Shown: piece by piece, positions 1-7,752 of the stretch
Layout: every line of letters begins with the position of its first letter
How positions within the stretch are numbered: position 1 is the first letter of the stretch
Notes under the pieces: generated by a model
Databases searched by the model: none
The model's input: only the letters and a program-made list of their open reading frames with translations
What the model was told of the DNA's origin: nothing
IMG/VR virus record: IMGVR_UViG_3300017971_000750
Span: 1-24,351 of that record
Length of the DNA: 24,351 nt
From: a virus
Strand: one strand, 5' to 3'
Program-made: the position numbers and the translations under genes

Positions 1-425
1 AGGGCTTCATTGTCGCCAGCGTCACGCAGCCAATACAGGAGCGTTCCCTGGAGAAATTCCTCGGCGATTGGGACGAGGCAACCGAAGGCAGATTCGACGC
101 CTGGGGGCATTTTTCGATAGGCAAAGCCGGCCTCGTGAATGAGGCATGCAAGGTCCAGAATCTCGTTCACCGTCTTCGGCGTTTCCGGAACCGGCTCTAA
201 TTCCGAATCCTCGATGATTGTCCGTCGCGCGATGCCGGCGTTGGCAAACATGACAGCGCTCTCGAGGTTGGTCACGGCGAGCGATTGCTCCCGAGACTCG
301 GGAACCAGGTCGACCAGGGTTTCGGCGAAGGCCCGGGCCTCGTCCCGGATGCGCTCATACTTCGGGAGCTGTCCCGAGGTCGGCGGGTGATAGGTGAATC
401 GGTTCAGGATCTCTTTAGCGTCCAT
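1..425 (-). CDS. acb2: Acb2-like anti-CBASS cyclic-nucleotide sponge with C-terminal extension (partial)
   Basis: The minus-strand frame opens with ATG at 425-423 and runs off the left edge: 141 residues are visible with no stop. A GGAGG site inside the end of the upstream gene supports this start. Residues 8-68 match the Acb2/Vs.4 family by recall: an FTYHPP start, then a Y-x2-IR-x2-A block, then a PESREQSLAVTNLESAVM stretch ending in ANAGIAR. Known Acb2 proteins are small helical-hairpin proteins that oligomerise and sequester CBASS cyclic di- and trinucleotides, which blocks effector activation. Tyr12 could correspond to the ligand tyrosine and Arg27 to the ligand lysine I recall for the PaMx33 protein; this alignment is by eye. 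Oddity: classic members are about 70-95 residues, while this one continues for at least 73 more residues of unknown, probably helical sequence (rich in Leu, Ala and Glu). It is separated by one base from the SEC-C gene and is presumably co-transcribed. Family call fairly secure; function inferred. Confidence 0.8.
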   Translation of the reverse strand, partial: MDAKEILNRFTYHPPTSGQLPKYERIRDEARAFAETLVDLVPESREQSLAVTNLESAVMFANAGIARRTIIEDSELEPVPETPKTVNEILDLACLIHEAGFAYRKMPPGVESAFGCLVPIAEEFLQGTLLYWLRDAGDNEA

Positions 426-426
426 G

Positions 427-690
427 TCAGTCCTCCAGCCTTTGGCAGCACCGCTTGAACCTCTTGCCTGATCCGCACGGGCACTTCGAGTTTCTCGTGA
501 CGAAGGCGCGGCCGCTTTTCTCCAGCACCGCACGCGTTCGCCTTGACAGGTTCTTGGGGTCGATCGGTTTAATGATCGTGCCGGCATAGCTGCGGGCCTG
601 CTCCTCAGTTTGGCCGGCGCTCTTCAGCTCCTCGACGAGTCGGCCCATCAGGCTTTCGCAGTTTCCGATCTCTCCAGTTCTCGTGTCCAT
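427..690 (-). CDS. Small SEC-C zinc-motif protein
   Basis: This is an 87-residue protein with an ATG start behind GGAGGAGACT. The last 20 residues hold a SEC-C signature: C70-P-C72-GSGKRFKR-C81-C82, the CxCx8CC zinc ligand pattern found at the SecA C-terminus and in many small proteins. The N-terminal 65 residues are charged and mostly helical, and I recognise no catalytic domain. SEC-C motifs bind zinc and usually mediate protein contacts (SecB or ribosome in SecA), so an adaptor role is possible. No signal peptide is present, so it should be cytoplasmic. It lies 17 bases after the lipoprotein gene and one base before the Acb2-like gene, and its reading frame contains the Acb2 ribosome binding site, so the two are probably translationally coupled. 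Specific function unknown. Confidence 0.85.
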   Translation of the reverse strand: MDTRTGEIGNCESLMGRLVEELKSAGQTEEQARSYAGTIIKPIDPKNLSRRTRAVLEKSGRAFVTRNSKCPCGSGKRFKRCCQRLED

Positions 691-707
691 AGTCTCCTCC
701 GTTTCGT

Positions 708-1985
708 TCAGTTGATCGTCTCTGACCAGCGCGACGTGTTGCCGGTCTCGAAGCCGTCAGCGAAGATGAAGTCGGTCGGTGTCAACCATCCATCGACGTC
801 TATCCGTTGCCCCTTTCCGAACCGCAACATGACCAGCTCGGGGCGGCCGATCATGAACATGGCGTCCTGGAAGTTGGCGCAGCCGGGCCCAGGATAGTTC
901 CACGGGTTCGCCGAATCCCAATAGTCAGCCTGCACCTCGACAGGGACGGCCGGGTTGCTGATGTCCCATGTGCTCTCGCTGTTCTTGAATCCCTTGCGGC
1001 CGAAGAAAGCGAGGTCACCTTTCAGGGCTGAGCGGTTGTCGTCGAAACACTGCGGAATCTCTCCGACCTCGACGGGCCACGGGACGTTGCTCAGGCTGTA
1101 GATTTTCCCTTTATTGATCATTTGCTCGCCCCAAAAAGAGAACGACGCGGCCTTGATTCCGTAGCCTGTGAACGGCGTTTGGACGTAGGTCAGGGGGCCG
1201 CTCTCCTGAATCTCGAAGATGTGGACCCAGGTATCCCGGTCGATCAGGTAGGCATATCCGTAGACATTCCGGCCGTTCACAATCTGTGGAATCCTGCCGG
1301 GCACGGTGACGCATTCGACGAACTCGTCCGAGTCCGGTATGCCGATGTCGTCGAATTCATAGATTGCTGATCCCCCGCCGCAGTCGGCACCGAGGCCGGC
1401 CGCCACGAGATACTGCGTCCCGTCCGGTGCTTTGTACGTGAATGCGCCTTCCACACTCTGGCTCACCCCCGGGTAGTATTCGTGATCGTAAAATTCCGGG
1501 TCAATCCCGTACCACAGATCGAAAAGAACCAGCCCCGCTTTGTAGACAGCCGCCCCGAATCGGCACTGATCGCAGACAGCTACATTCATGAGGTCATAGT
1601 CGGAATCGCCGACGTTCGGGACGTTGAAATATGACGAATCGACAAATCTCCAAGGCGTGCTGTCGTAAATGCTGACCTCGTTTCCGCGGGTCACCCACGT
1701 ATATTTGTTGGTGTTCCGAAGCACTTCCTGAGCGCCGAAAACGCGATCGGAACTCGGCTGGGATGCGCAGTTCGGAGAAGAGAACCACTCGACAGCCCCG
1801 CCGTCGTCGGTCTCGGTTGCTGCGGTCGACGCAGTCGGATCGAATTCTGGCGCGATATTTGGCCCTCTCGCCGTTTTTGCGACCGTTACGACCTCCGGTG
1901 CGTCTGCGGGCTGAAGCGAGCTACAGCCCTGCAGGATCGCGACGACAGCCGCAAAAAAGATGATTCCGAACGGGTTCCGCTTCAT
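708..1985 (-). CDS. Secreted lipoprotein with LVIVD/beta-propeller-like repeats
   Basis: The product is 425 residues. It starts MKR, followed by a hydrophobic stretch and a lipobox-like LQGC with Cys21 as the likely lipidation site. Ser22 at position +2 would favour outer-membrane sorting in a Gram-negative cell. The mature part has short repeated beta-rich segments such as VSIYDSTPW, LVLFDLWYG, VHIFEIQ and, near residues 338-352, TWDISNPAVPVEVQ. The last of these is typical of LVIVD repeats in choice-of-anchor-B-like propellers. Many cysteines (CDQC, ADCGGG, ECV, QCFDD, GCAN) suggest disulfides in the periplasm or at the surface. The C-terminus (406-425) carries FADGFETGNTSRWS, a signature I recall from secreted proteins of environmental bacteria. 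Lying after the lysis genes, it is out of place in a phage morphogenesis operon. It could be a receptor-masking or superinfection-exclusion protein, or captured host cargo; both are inference. Confidence 0.8.
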   Translation of the reverse strand: MKRNPFGIIFFAAVVAILQGCSSLQPADAPEVVTVAKTARGPNIAPEFDPTASTAATETDDGGAVEWFSSPNCASQPSSDRVFGAQEVLRNTNKYTWVTRGNEVSIYDSTPWRFVDSSYFNVPNVGDSDYDLMNVAVCDQCRFGAAVYKAGLVLFDLWYGIDPEFYDHEYYPGVSQSVEGAFTYKAPDGTQYLVAAGLGADCGGGSAIYEFDDIGIPDSDEFVECVTVPGRIPQIVNGRNVYGYAYLIDRDTWVHIFEIQESGPLTYVQTPFTGYGIKAASFSFWGEQMINKGKIYSLSNVPWPVEVGEIPQCFDDNRSALKGDLAFFGRKGFKNSESTWDISNPAVPVEVQADYWDSANPWNYPGPGCANFQDAMFMIGRPELVMLRFGKGQRIDVDGWLTPTDFIFADGFETGNTSRWSETIN

Positions 1986-2003
1986 TTGTCTGTCCTTTCT
2001 CCG

Positions 2004-2492
2004 TTAGGTTGCCGAAAACATGAGGAGCATCGGATTGACCGCGACTCCTCCAGAAACATGATTCCCGGACCCGTCGAGGGTTGCTTCCCCGTCTAGCAGG
2101 ATCTCGAAGTGTAGGTGGTTGGTCGATCCGGGATGGACCGCGGCCACGTCCTGCAATCGTCCAATGACGTCGCCGGCCTTGACCGATTGTCCCGCATGGA
2201 TCGACGGCTCGACGTAGAGGAGCCGGATCCGTCCGAGCGGGAAGGATAGGACCATCAGTTTGAGGTGAGACCGGGTCGGGTATTTGGTGGGGTTGTAGCA
2301 GATACCGTTCCGCTCGAGTACCGACGTCGCCGGCGCGAAGATCAGGGCGCCAGGCTCCCCGAGGAGGTCAACGCCGCGGTGCGGATAGACGACGCACTCA
2401 TCGTCGACCAGCTTCGTGCGACGGGCACCGAAGGCACCGCTGCCGGCTGAGTCGTTGCGCACTCTCGGGTTCTCGATCGGCCAATAGAACAT
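2004..2492 (-). CDS. M23 family metallopeptidase (putative endolysin or tail-tip peptidase)
   Basis: The product is 162 residues. The M23 zinc motifs are present: H38-x3-D42 (PHRGVDL) and H126-L-H128 (NHLHFEIL), the HxxxD and HxH ligands of LytM-type endopeptidases. The usual fold landmarks lie between them, including SIHAGQSVKAGDVIGRLQD at 97-115 (the glycine-turn strand pair). At the place where bacterial members usually have a Y-x-H catalytic histidine this protein reads YVEP (93-96), a variant I recall from other phage M23 proteins. There is no signal peptide. The start at 2492 follows an in-frame stop in the upstream frame, so no longer start is possible; the ribosome binding site (GAGG, very close to the ATG) is weak. 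It sits directly after a membrane-anchored holin-like protein, so a lysis role is the simplest reading. A tail-tip role in cell entry is the alternative. Confidence 0.85.
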   Translation of the reverse strand: MFYWPIENPRVRNDSAGSGAFGARRTKLVDDECVVYPHRGVDLLGEPGALIFAPATSVLERNGICYNPTKYPTRSHLKLMVLSFPLGRIRLLYVEPSIHAGQSVKAGDVIGRLQDVAAVHPGSTNHLHFEILLDGEATLDGSGNHVSGGVAVNPMLLMFSAT

Positions 2493-2510
2493 GCCTCATA
2501 GTAGCAAACA

Positions 2511-2891
2511 TCACTCGGCGAGAATCGAGATCACTCCGAAGGCTGTCCCCAATAGGGCAATCAGGGCAAAGACGATTCTCGGCCATGGGGACTCGCTGCC
2601 GTTCTTCGAATCTTCTTCTTTCGCCTCATTCTGTTGTTGGTTTGGCTTGCTTGAATTCCCAGCGACGAGACCTTCGATCGCGGCGAGAATCGTCTTTTCG
2701 CTCACGTCGAAACGGCCCTCAAGGCGTGCCTGACCTGTTTGCACAGATGAAATGTCAGAACCGACGACAGCAAAGCGTTGCGAGACCTCTTCCCGGAACT
2801 CGTCGAATCCATGTTGCATGGTGTCTAGGGCACCACTCAGATTCTCGAGGGCCTCTTTTGTCTGGCCGTCGTTGGTTCCTTGTTCTTCCAT
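2511..2891 (-). CDS. Coiled-coil protein with C-terminal membrane anchor, holin/XhlA-like
   Basis: The product is 126 residues. The first 75 or so are hydrophilic, with heptad-like helices (ALENLSGALDTM, FDEFREEVSQRF, ARLEGRFDVSEKTILAAIEGL). A polar linker rich in Asn, Gln, Lys and Glu follows at about 78-100, then one hydrophobic segment at about 104-124 (IVFALIALLGTAFGVISIL) ending one residue from the C-terminus. This tail-anchored layout resembles XhlA-type lysis accessory proteins and some single-span class III holins. It starts at an ATG behind GGTGGAGAC, 12 bases after the tip protein gene and 18 bases before the M23 peptidase gene, which is the usual place for a lysis cassette. I have no diagnostic motif, so holin is a context-based call. 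A membrane-tethered spanin-like or exclusion protein is also possible. Confidence 0.6.
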   Translation of the reverse strand: MEEQGTNDGQTKEALENLSGALDTMQHGFDEFREEVSQRFAVVGSDISSVQTGQARLEGRFDVSEKTILAAIEGLVAGNSSKPNQQQNEAKEEDSKNGSESPWPRIVFALIALLGTAFGVISILAE

Positions 2892-2903
2892 GTCTCCACC
2901 ATT

Positions 2904-5900
2904 CTAGGCGATTGAATCGCCGATGGCGATTGCCAAATATGACATACAGAGCCCGTGTAGGTGGGCCGCTGCGTTGAGAGTGTCGTTCGGGTCGTTCCCG
3001 TCGCGAATGATCTCGATGTGCAGGTAGAGGTCGTCGGCGCTGATATTCGCTGCCGGTATCGTGAACAGCGCCGTGCGGAGACCATCGGCCGTTGCTGACG
3101 ACGTCGGGTATTGCTGCAGGGAAACAGTCGGCGTCGTGTTGTCTGTGTCATCGTCGAGAGCAGTGACAAGGACGTTCAATTCCCAATCGCAGTCGAGTGA
3201 TATAGCAGGGCTTGACCACCCGATGATGATCGTCAAGTCTTCGTCTGTGTCGAGGCCTCCAGGGAGGCGCATCGTTGCAACAGCCCTGTTTTCCTGTGAG
3301 TTGTCGAACTCCAAAGCGCCTGAGATTCCATGATTGACGAACGTCGCTGCGCTCTCACCAATAGCCTTTAGACCTTGAGCAGGAATCCACCGAGAGAGGA
3401 CCGGCCGCGCGTCGCCAAAGAAAGAAATCACGCCGTCTTCGTCGATATCGAGATAGTCGCCACCTGCGAGATCTCCGACGATGAGGGAATCGATATCGAT
3501 GTCCCGTTTCGATTCGTTCACCCAACGGCCGTCAGGCTCCTGAGTCTGAACAAGGAGACCGAGTTCGGCCGGGGCACCTTCGAAGTCTTGAGAACCGAGA
3601 ACCGTTCCGCCGATCGAGAGGCCGGTCTCGGTGACTGTCGTCGGCTCGAACTCGGTGACGTGGTCGCCGCGGATAGCGACGATGCGCCAGTCGTAGAGCT
3701 GGGGACTTGAGGTCGGAGCCATCTCAGAGACTTCCTGGAATGGGAAATGAGGAGCGTCGGTTTTCGGTCCGCTCCCGAAGGTGACGCGATCCGCCGCAGC
3801 GCCGATAACTGCATGCGTTATCCAGTCGGAAACGGTTCCGGTCTCCTGCGTCCGATACTGCAATTCGTACCGGTCGAGGCTTCCGGCATCCACGGCCGGC
3901 GCCCATGAAATTGTAAACCGATCGAGGTACGCGGCGTCGTCTTCCGGAGTCCAGTATTTTGCACCGCAGACTATGAGATCGGTCGCCGGTGTGAGCGGGT
4001 CTGCGGGATGACCCTTGATAACCGGTCCGGCAAACGACGCGAGCGGCGAATAGTAGAAGATCGCCGGCATCCTGAAGAGCCGCCACTCGCCGTAGACGCG
4101 GACGATCTTGCTGTACTCGGTCGCGTCGATCCGCGATTCGATTGTCACGTCCATCGGGTCGCCGGAGTAGGTCTTCATCCAGATTGTTTGGACGAAGGAG
4201 TTCGAATTTGCAGGCCTGTCGATGACGGCGTCGTTGCTCTGAATCGAGCCGATCGCCGTGAACTGGACACGGTCCGCGGTGACGTTCCCCTCCGGCGTCG
4301 TGTCAACGTCGGTTGTGATAGAGGGAGGCGTTCCGGTCGTCTGCCAATTTTCAGCCTTGTCCTCATTCGCGAGGCCCGTTTCCTGCCCACGATCCCATCT
4401 CATCGCGACATTCGTCGGGGCGATCGGGGCCGGGTCAATCTCGAAGGTGGTTACCGGATCCGGGAATTCGGTCACCGTGTCGTTGGTGCCGAGATACCAC
4501 ATCCACACAGCCCACGAAGCAAACCCCAGAAGGCCGATTGTTCGGCCGCCAAGGGATCCGACTATGCCGGATGGAACGGGAGAGAATTCGATGTCGTTCT
4601 CACCCTGGGGGACCTCGGCAATTACTGCGCCTGGCGACCCGTTCAGGTTCCATCGCCTGGCCTGCAGGGAGAGAACCAAGGTATCCCAGTCGGGGCCGTC
4701 ATCCCACGTCCAACGCTCGAACAGATCGAGATCGTTCCCGTTCACAAGCGGCGACGGATCCCACTCGACAGCATGGAAGCGCTTCACGGCCCATGTGTTC
4801 GTGCCGGCGCTGAGCTCGAGGCCGATCAGGTGGTATGTGTCCCCGCCCAGATACCACGGAATGTTGTAGGCCCACCGGAGGAGGGTGCCGGCTCCGACTG
4901 CCCCGGGCGTGATCTCTCGTCGGAATCGCTCGGTGAATGGGCCTGTCAGAGAATTCCCGGTCTTGTAGACGACGGCGATCGACGCGTCTCCGTCCGTCCC
5001 TGATTCCAGAGCAATACACAGAGTCGTCTTGATATATCTCCGCAGGCCAGGGTCTGTTGCCGCTAGGTGATGCAACCATTCGTTTGAAGGGGCGATCCCT
5101 GTCGGGACGGTTGGCGTCAATTTGGTCCATTTGTTAATGGCGTCATAAACCACCGTCGGGTCAGGGAGGTCAAAGCCATTCCAGTGATTCTGTACCGTGA
5201 GCTCATTCGGGTCCTCAAACTCTGATCTCTCCGCCCAGTTTCCAAGCTCACCGAGTTCCCGAGTCACATTGGTCGGAGGATCTGGCGGCAGCGTCGAGTA
5301 TCCGCCGTCGATCGAAATCGGGGTGTCATCGGTGGCGATCGCGTCGGAGTCGGTGTTCGGGTCGTACTCAGTCAACTCGATCAGAATCCACCCGTCGCCC
5401 ATCTCCTTGAGGCGCTCGACGCGCGCCGGCTGATTCTCGACTCCCTCCGGCGTGTTGATTGTGATGATGTGGCCCGGGAGAACCTCGGCGATCTTCGATT
5501 CCGGAACATAGCCCATCCACTGGAACCGCTCGAGGTGGTGGTGGTTGTATTTCTTCGTCCCCCACCTGGTCGCGGCGCTCCGCGTAATGCCTCCGCTCAG
5601 GGTCGCCTTGGCCTCGACCATGTTCGAGCCGGAGACGCCGGCCGGATCTTCGATGGGGACCGACGCCGGCTTCCAGTCGAGGCTGTTGGTGTAGCTGACT
5701 CGAATCGAATTTGGGATAGTCTTCTTCGAAATTTCGCGCCACTTCGGCGGGCTCTTCCAGTCGCCGGCGTTGATGACCTCCGGCCGGATTGTGGCCGGGT
5801 TCTCCATGCTCTTGATTTCGTATTGGCCTCTGACGAAATGGAGTTCCATAAAGGCGTGATCGCCAACGATTGCGAGGGCTTGCGCTGGCCGTTGCTCGGT

Positions 5901-6674
5901 CAACCGGGCGTTGAATGAGTATCGCCTTGTGAGGTCGCCCATGACCTCGTCACAGTGGTCGGCCGCCTCCCGCCACGTACTCCCGACGCCGGTCGGGATC
6001 TTCGTAGGGTCGAAACCGAGGCCGATCTCCTCATCGGTCAGGATGAAGTATTTGACGAGTGGAATGTTGCCAGTTGATACCTTGAGCCCAGTCCGGAAGT
6101 CTGTAATCAGCATTCCCTTGAGGAGAGCCGTCGCGGCGAACGACGTCGGAGCCCCTGACTTCGTGGTGTCGATGATGATGACCGAATAGGCGTAACCGGG
6201 ATATGTCTCGACAAAACCTTTTGCGCCGAGGGCCCGCTCAAGATCGACTGAGATGGGCTGCGTGTCGGACCCGTAGAAGTGCTCGACAGAGACGACCCAG
6301 GTCGCTTCTGAGGCGTCCTCATCGTTGATCTGAAGTCCGTCGATGCCATCGGGTGGCAGTTCGCCCTCAGACCACACGACGGCGACGTAGACGTCCTCAC
6401 GCTGGAGAACCTGCCGACGCTCGACAGCGGCAACGAATCCCGGGTATCGACGCTGTGCGCCAAACACACCGCCCACGGTTTGCTGGAGGATCGTCGACGA
6501 AACTGAGAAGTTGCGCTCGAGGGACCGGGCCGGGTATGACGGGCTGATAGGATGGCCGCCACGGGTTCCCCAGTATGGGAGGTTCCAAGGCTGATCCGGG
6601 TCGAGGTCGTCATTGAGCCCGAGTTCATCCTTTGGCGGAGCGTCGCTTGGGTCGCTGGTCGGGTAGCCGCTCAT
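2904..6674 (-). CDS. Tail tip / host specificity protein, lambda gpJ-like
   Basis: This very large protein (1256 residues from this start) is the probable central tip and receptor-binding protein. Residues from about 40 to 470 resemble the hub region of gpJ and GTA gp15 proteins, including WREAADHCDEVMGDLTRRYSF then AQALAIVGDHAFMELHF (about 228-278) and IPNSIRVSYTN (about 317-328), the typical gpJ strand. A region with no clear match follows. Residues 770-910 look like a CBM4/9-type beta-sandwich (AENWQTTG, ADRVQF, WMKTYSG, GEWRLFRMP). Residues 923-1011 look like fibronectin type III (DRFTISWAPA, DRYELQYRTQ). A C-terminal beta domain ending LCMSYLAIAIGDSIA probably contacts the receptor. Start choice: ATG at 6674 overlaps the upstream stop as TGATG, favouring coupling. 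An ATG at 6689 would add five residues but has a poorly spaced ribosome binding site. Confidence 0.8.
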   Translation of the reverse strand: MSGYPTSDPSDAPPKDELGLNDDLDPDQPWNLPYWGTRGGHPISPSYPARSLERNFSVSSTILQQTVGGVFGAQRRYPGFVAAVERRQVLQREDVYVAVVWSEGELPPDGIDGLQINDEDASEATWVVSVEHFYGSDTQPISVDLERALGAKGFVETYPGYAYSVIIIDTTKSGAPTSFAATALLKGMLITDFRTGLKVSTGNIPLVKYFILTDEEIGLGFDPTKIPTGVGSTWREAADHCDEVMGDLTRRYSFNARLTEQRPAQALAIVGDHAFMELHFVRGQYEIKSMENPATIRPEVINAGDWKSPPKWREISKKTIPNSIRVSYTNSLDWKPASVPIEDPAGVSGSNMVEAKATLSGGITRSAATRWGTKKYNHHHLERFQWMGYVPESKIAEVLPGHIITINTPEGVENQPARVERLKEMGDGWILIELTEYDPNTDSDAIATDDTPISIDGGYSTLPPDPPTNVTRELGELGNWAERSEFEDPNELTVQNHWNGFDLPDPTVVYDAINKWTKLTPTVPTGIAPSNEWLHHLAATDPGLRRYIKTTLCIALESGTDGDASIAVVYKTGNSLTGPFTERFRREITPGAVGAGTLLRWAYNIPWYLGGDTYHLIGLELSAGTNTWAVKRFHAVEWDPSPLVNGNDLDLFERWTWDDGPDWDTLVLSLQARRWNLNGSPGAVIAEVPQGENDIEFSPVPSGIVGSLGGRTIGLLGFASWAVWMWYLGTNDTVTEFPDPVTTFEIDPAPIAPTNVAMRWDRGQETGLANEDKAENWQTTGTPPSITTDVDTTPEGNVTADRVQFTAIGSIQSNDAVIDRPANSNSFVQTIWMKTYSGDPMDVTIESRIDATEYSKIVRVYGEWRLFRMPAIFYYSPLASFAGPVIKGHPADPLTPATDLIVCGAKYWTPEDDAAYLDRFTISWAPAVDAGSLDRYELQYRTQETGTVSDWITHAVIGAAADRVTFGSGPKTDAPHFPFQEVSEMAPTSSPQLYDWRIVAIRGDHVTEFEPTTVTETGLSIGGTVLGSQDFEGAPAELGLLVQTQEPDGRWVNESKRDIDIDSLIVGDLAGGDYLDIDEDGVISFFGDARPVLSRWIPAQGLKAIGESAATFVNHGISGALEFDNSQENRAVATMRLPGGLDTDEDLTIIIGWSSPAISLDCDWELNVLVTALDDDTDNTTPTVSLQQYPTSSATADGLRTALFTIPAANISADDLYLHIEIIRDGNDPNDTLNAAAHLHGLCMSYLAIAIGDSIA

Positions 6675-7744
6675 CAGTCGAATTCCCATACTTCCATGAG
6701 GTCAAATTTCACAATCAAGTTACCTCTCGGATCGTGGGTGCGCGTGACCTTGTCTGTCATGGTCATGTACGGTTTCAGGATCCTCGCCTCGAGAGATGCG
6801 TACAGGTTCTCGCCGTCGTTTGCAGTGAAAAAGAACGTCGCGACCATCGGTGCGCAGGATGGAAGCCACCATTCTGGACGCTCGTATGGAGTGATCCCGA
6901 GGCAATCGAACCAGGAATTCGTGTCTGTCGAACCGTCACGGCGCGCGATGAGCTGAGCCTCGACGGCGCCAGCCGGCGCTGTGCCCTGGACGTTGATGGG
7001 TGTGAAATCGCCAGTTGCGGCCGTGATCGTCCCGACTGCATTCGGCAGAATCGGAAGGCCTCCAGAGTCCAGCCATTGCAGCTCAGCGACGATATCACCC
7101 GAACCTGAGATGTAACCCCACGCAACGCCGTAGAACGGATGTCCCTCGTTCACTGGAACCGGCGACGTTATGACGCCCGGATCGTCAACGACTCCAGTCG
7201 GATCTGCTCGAAACGAGTTCCCGCCGAAGAAGTCGAATCGCGGATCGAAGACAACAGAGCCGGCCCCGGAGTTCGAGAAGAATGAAACACCACCGGCCCC
7301 GGAAATCGCCGCGGCTTCGTCATCGTCGAGGAGGTTCGCCCTTTCGTAGACGATGGCATTCTTTGCGCCTCCGAAATCGCCACGCCGGAGCGTCGGAACT
7401 GATCCGGTGTAGAGGGCTGGAATTATGAATGAACGGCTGACGCCGTCGCCTTGGCCAATGAACAAATCGCGGTGGTATTCAGTGATCGGCTGGGGCATCC
7501 AAATCTGAGAACCTCGGCCCTTGATACGCTTGATGACGTCTTTGATTGCTGGCAGCTTCGGTTCGTCCACTGCAACGGCGAAGAGTGGGTCCATGCTGTC
7601 TTTGCCGAATTCCCAATAGCGCCTGACGCGGATGTATCCGCCGAGAGTGTCAGTCACGTCGTTCCGGTAGTTCTGATCGAGGTCGATCGTATCCATTGGC
7701 TTCGCTTCTTCGTGGAACCAACAAATGTGTCTTCTCTGCGCCAT
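6674..7744 (-). CDS. Distal tail / tip-associated protein with inserted beta-sandwich-like domain
   Basis: The product is 356 residues and starts at an ATG behind GGGGGA. The N-terminal part (about 1-160) and the C-terminal part (about 290-356, FFFTANDGENLYASLEARILKPYMTMTDKVTRTHDPRG) look like the two halves of a tail-tip ring protein. Between them, about 165-290 forms a Gly/Asp-rich beta segment (FDPRFDFFGGNSFRADP, ELQWLDSGGLPI, GAVEAQLIARRDGSTDTNSWFD), reminiscent of carbohydrate-binding insertions in evolved distal tail proteins. The position between the gpL-like and gpJ-like genes supports a tip location. The gene overlaps the gpJ-like gene at its stop and follows the gpL-like gene by 8 bases. 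I do not recognise a specific family signature, so the distal-tail call rests on position and domain layout. Confidence 0.6.
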   Translation of the reverse strand: MAQRRHICWFHEEAKPMDTIDLDQNYRNDVTDTLGGYIRVRRYWEFGKDSMDPLFAVAVDEPKLPAIKDVIKRIKGRGSQIWMPQPITEYHRDLFIGQGDGVSRSFIIPALYTGSVPTLRRGDFGGAKNAIVYERANLLDDDEAAAISGAGGVSFFSNSGAGSVVFDPRFDFFGGNSFRADPTGVVDDPGVITSPVPVNEGHPFYGVAWGYISGSGDIVAELQWLDSGGLPILPNAVGTITAATGDFTPINVQGTAPAGAVEAQLIARRDGSTDTNSWFDCLGITPYERPEWWLPSCAPMVATFFFTANDGENLYASLEARILKPYMTMTDKVTRTHDPRGNLIVKFDLMEVWEFD

Positions 7745-7752
7745 CTGTCCCC

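Noticed and set aside
4008-5003. Plus-strand open frame of 331 codons
   Set aside because: Antisense shadow of the gpJ-like gene with low-information sequence.
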